The notes under the pieces: generated by a model
What the model saw: the letters and a program-made list of their open reading frames with translations, nothing else
Told to the model about the DNA's origin: nothing
The model's database searches: none
Shown here: piece after piece, positions 20,913 through 23,190 of the stretch
How the letters are laid out: every line of letters begins with the position of its first letter
Position numbering within the stretch: the stretch's first letter is position 1
DNA from: JBBDNV01 sp040877415
GTDB lineage: Bacteria; Planctomycetota; Planctomycetia; Pirellulales; PALSA-1355
NCBI GenBank assembly: GCA_040877415.1
Contig: JBBDNV010000097.1
Coordinates: 1 to 23,190, forward strand
DNA length: 23,190 nucleotides
Direction: 5' to 3'
Translations under genes and position numbers: made by a program

Positions 20913-22166
20913 ATGCTTTCCTTACGGTACGGAATCGATTCGAGCCTGAGCCTGGAGCTTGACAGCGAAGCTCTGCTGGCCCTTTGCGATGCGCCGCGGG
21001 GCGAGCCGATCGAGCGCGTGGCCGAAGCGGTGATGGGCGCGCTGGCCGAGCCGCTCGATTTTCCGCCGCTCGTGCAAGCATGCTTGCCGGGGGACAAGGT
21101 CGTGCTGGCACTGGATCGCGGCGTGCCCGGGGCCGCGGCAATCGTGCGGCAGACGGTCGAGGTGCTGCTTGGCGGCGGAGTCGGCGCGGCCGACATCACG
21201 CTCGTTTGCGCGCCGGCCGGCTCGGCCGGCCCGGATCCGCTGGGAGAATTACCCGCGGCGGTTCGCAAGTCGGTCGCCTGCCGCGTGCACGACCCGCGAA
21301 ACCGACCGTCGCTGAGCTACCTGGCGGCCGCGGCCGACGGGCGGCCGATCTACGTGAACCGAGCCATCCACGACGCCGACCTGGTGATTCCGATCGGCGT
21401 TTTGCGGCTGGCCGATTCGCTCGGTTATCACGGCGCCAAATCGGCCTTGTTCCCGGCATTTTCCGATGCCGAGAGCCTCGAGCGGTTTCGGTCGCCGAAG
21501 GCGGCCGGGCTCGACGAGCGGAATCGGCTGCGAAAACAGGCCGATGAGGTCAGTTGGCTTTTGGGCGTGCGATTTACGATTCAGGTCGTCCCCGGGGCCA
21601 CGGGCGAGATTCTGCACGTGCTGGCCGGCGATCTCGACGCCGTGTCCCGCGAAGGCAGCCGGCTATGCGACGCGGCCTGGAGCTATGCCGTGCCCGAGCG
21701 GGCCAGCCTGGTCGTGGCCGCGATCGAAGGCGACGCCGCAGAGCAGACCTGGGAAAACGTCGGCCGGGCACTGGCGGCCGCTTCGCACGCGCTTGCCGAA
21801 GACGGCGCCGTGGTGATTTGCAGCGAGCTCGCCGAGCCGTTCTCTCCGGCGCTCCAGCGCATCGTCGGCGCCGACGATCTCGATGACGCCCTGCACGAAA
21901 TCGCGCGCGAACGGCTTTCCGACGCGCTGGTGGCCGCCGAGCTGGTGCGGGCGCTGAAGCGCGGCAGGGTCTATCTCGTGAGCCGACTGGACGATGAATC
22001 GGTCGAAGAGCTGGGCGTGCTGCCCGTCGACAGGCGGGGTGTCTCGCGCGTGGCCGGACGGCACCCTTCGTGCATCGTCCTGGCAGGCGCCCAAAACGCG
22101 CGGGCCCGACCGCGAAGCGAACCGGCCGTCGAACATTCGGCCCCGGGGCCGAAGTCGCGATCATGA
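20913..22166 (+). CDS. LarA-like (lactate racemase/DUF2088) protein with a degenerate active site
   Basis: This gene encodes 417 residues from ATG 20913, just after the candidate promoter; the ribosome site is weak. The LarA/DUF2088 outline is seen: an N-terminal strand MLSLRYG, PGDKVVLALDRGVP (in place of a DHTRP-type motif), ADITLVCAPAGSAG (in place of the GTHR region), DADLVIPIGVLRLADSLGYHGAKSALFPAFSD, and a C-terminal domain with DGAVVICSELAEP. LarA uses a nickel-pincer cofactor bound through a lysine, with two catalytic His. The lysine is kept (K176), but the position ten residues before it is L166 and the earlier His is absent, so racemase activity is doubtful. Its stop overlaps the start of the YgfZ-like gene (ATGA), indicating coupled translation. 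The C-terminal 25 residues are basic and polar. Confidence 0.8.
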   Translation: MLSLRYGIDSSLSLELDSEALLALCDAPRGEPIERVAEAVMGALAEPLDFPPLVQACLPGDKVVLALDRGVPGAAAIVRQTVEVLLGGGVGAADITLVCAPAGSAGPDPLGELPAAVRKSVACRVHDPRNRPSLSYLAAAADGRPIYVNRAIHDADLVIPIGVLRLADSLGYHGAKSALFPAFSDAESLERFRSPKAAGLDERNRLRKQADEVSWLLGVRFTIQVVPGATGEILHVLAGDLDAVSREGSRLCDAAWSYAVPERASLVVAAIEGDAAEQTWENVGRALAAASHALAEDGAVVICSELAEPFSPALQRIVGADDLDDALHEIARERLSDALVAAELVRALKRGRVYLVSRLDDESVEELGVLPVDRRGVSRVAGRHPSCIVLAGAQNARARPRSEPAVEHSAPGPKSRS

Positions 22167-23152
22167 ACGATCCGCCAACGCACCACCCCGACTGGATCGC
22201 CCAATACGACGCGCTGGTCTCTAGCGCCGGATTGGTCGAGCTTGCCGAGCGCACGCAGATTGAGTTAACCGGCGCCGACCGCGCGACGTTTCTGCACAAT
22301 CTGTGCACGAACGACGTTCGCCAACTCGAAGTGGGCGCCGGCTGCGAAGCCTTCTTGACGTCGGTGCAGGGCAAAACTCTCGCGCACGTCTTCATTTTCG
22401 CGTGTCCTGACTCCCTGGTGATCGACACCGTCGGCGGATGGAGCGATACGATCCTTAAGCATCTGGACCACTATCTCGTCAGCGAACAAGTGACGCTGGC
22501 CGACCGCAGTCGGGAGTGGACCGATCTCGTGCTGGCCGGGCCGGGCGCGGAGCCGCTTTGGGCCCGGCTGGGCGATGCTCGATTGCCGCCGCGCCTGTTG
22601 TCGCACGCGGCCGTCGCGGTGGCCGGCAAGCGGGCCTTTCTGCGGCGCATTGACATGACGTCGCCCGGGGGTTTTTTGATCAGCGCCGCCCGCGAAGATG
22701 GCCCGGCGATCGCCGCGGCGCTCGTCGCAGCCGGCGCCGTCCAGTGCGGCGACGCGGCGTTCGAGGCGGCGCGCATCGAACGCGGATTTCCCTTCTTCGG
22801 CCGTGACATTTCCGACAAGAACCTGCCGCAGGAAGTCGGACGCGACCAGTCGGCCATCAGCTTCGTCAAGGGCTGCTACCTCGGCCAGGAAACCGTGGCG
22901 CGGATCGACGCGCTGGGACACGTCAATAAAAGGCTCTCGGGTCTGTGGTTCAAAGGTGCCGCCGTGCCGGAGCCCGGCACCGAGCTGCTCTCGGGCGAAC
23001 GCGTTGTCGGTCAGGTAACGTCGGCTTCCTATTCGCCGCGCCTGCAGGCGCCGCTGGCTTTGGGCTACGTGCGCACGGGCAGCCATGCGCCCGGCACGCG
23101 GCTGACGTCGGCACTGGGCGATGCCGAAGTCGTCCCGCTAGCAGGCCGTTGA
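22163..23152 (+). CDS. YgfZ/GcvT-like folate-binding protein (CAF17 family)
   Basis: This gene encodes 329 residues. ATG 22163 overlaps the preceding stop by four bases; the frame is open upstream but only inside the neighbouring gene. The family signature KGCYLGQETVARI (236-248) is intact, including its cysteine (C238). The N-terminal LVELAERTQIELTGADRATFLHNLCTNDV is the usual GcvT-fold start, and YSPRLQAPLALGYV the usual C-terminal barrel strand. YgfZ/IBA57 proteins bind tetrahydrofolate and help assemble or repair certain iron-sulfur clusters in the cytoplasm. They are often annotated as aminomethyltransferases, but the KGCYxGQE motif separates them. Pairing with the LarA-like gene suggests a joint role, not known to me. 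Confidence 0.93.
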   Translation: MNDPPTHHPDWIAQYDALVSSAGLVELAERTQIELTGADRATFLHNLCTNDVRQLEVGAGCEAFLTSVQGKTLAHVFIFACPDSLVIDTVGGWSDTILKHLDHYLVSEQVTLADRSREWTDLVLAGPGAEPLWARLGDARLPPRLLSHAAVAVAGKRAFLRRIDMTSPGGFLISAAREDGPAIAAALVAAGAVQCGDAAFEAARIERGFPFFGRDISDKNLPQEVGRDQSAISFVKGCYLGQETVARIDALGHVNKRLSGLWFKGAAVPEPGTELLSGERVVGQVTSASYSPRLQAPLALGYVRTGSHAPGTRLTSALGDAEVVPLAGR

Positions 23153-23190
23153 AAAATGGGACTGGCTCCGAGCACGTCGCGGCGAGACCC
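23148..23190 (+). other. Intergenic sequence after the YgfZ-like gene, possibly the first half of a repeat element
   Basis: The YgfZ-like stop codon is followed directly by an A5 run and GGGACTGGCTCCGAGC, then G+C-rich sequence to the window edge. The arrangement looks like the left arm of a dispersed hairpin or terminator-like element; the matching right arm would lie outside the window. Tentative. Confidence 0.25.

Noticed and set aside
22070..22162. Earlier start for the YgfZ-like protein
   Set aside because: The extension lies wholly inside the LarA-like gene in another frame and is Arg/Pro-rich; the ATGA overlap gives a normal start.

Overview
The window looks like a chromosomal stretch from a high-GC planctomycete, probably of the Pirellulales type. 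The reasons are: DUF1598-like, HTTM, GYF/zinc-ribbon and HEAT-like secreted proteins; many lipoproteins and Tat- or Sec-exported proteins; and two secreted proteins extremely rich in cysteine. This taxonomic call is inference from gene content only. I see no rRNA, tRNA, CRISPR array, insertion sequence or phage gene. Many long open frames antisense to real genes are high-GC shadows and are left out.

Layout. 1-696 is the C-terminal part of a sigma-54 activator (AAA+ core and Fis-type helix-turn-helix). A small lipoprotein (870-1154) converges on a Tat-exported sugar phosphate isomerase/epimerase (1164-2090, minus). A translationally coupled pair follows on the minus strand: a one-TM protein (3157-3882) and an HTTM membrane protein (2207-3160). 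A self-contained minus unit encodes a Cys/His-repeat secreted protein (4183-4560), with its own candidate promoter and a strong terminator. From 8954 down to 5228, four minus-strand envelope genes lie in a row: a zinc-ribbon/GYF tail-anchored protein, a secreted protein, a P-loop NTPase with a membrane hairpin between Walker A and Walker B, and a lipoprotein. A strong hairpin terminator candidate follows.

From 9430 come a ClpP-like peptidase (plus), a C-terminal-heme cytochrome c'-like protein (minus) and an ApbE FMN transferase (plus). The last two diverge from a 107-bp region in which both genes appear to have leaderless promoters. Next are a DedA membrane protein and a secreted HEAT-like protein (plus), whose end overlaps by 30 bp a convergent DUF1598-like protein (minus). 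A second extremely Cys-rich secreted protein (16414-16878, minus) has its own terminator. Then come an orphan HPt protein, a divergent phosphoglycerate kinase paralogue, and a lipoprotein joining an N-terminal domain to a thioredoxin domain. Last is a coupled plus-strand pair: a LarA-like protein whose active site looks degenerate, and a YgfZ/GcvT-like protein.

Themes. Most products act at or outside the cytoplasmic membrane. Redox and cofactor functions recur: ApbE flavinylation, a c-type cytochrome, a thioredoxin-like lipoprotein and YgfZ. Three enzymes of well-known families (ClpP-like, PGK-like, LarA-like) lack residues that the families normally need. The best candidates for something undescribed are the membrane-inserted NTPase module (5228-8954) and the two Cys-rich envelope proteins.
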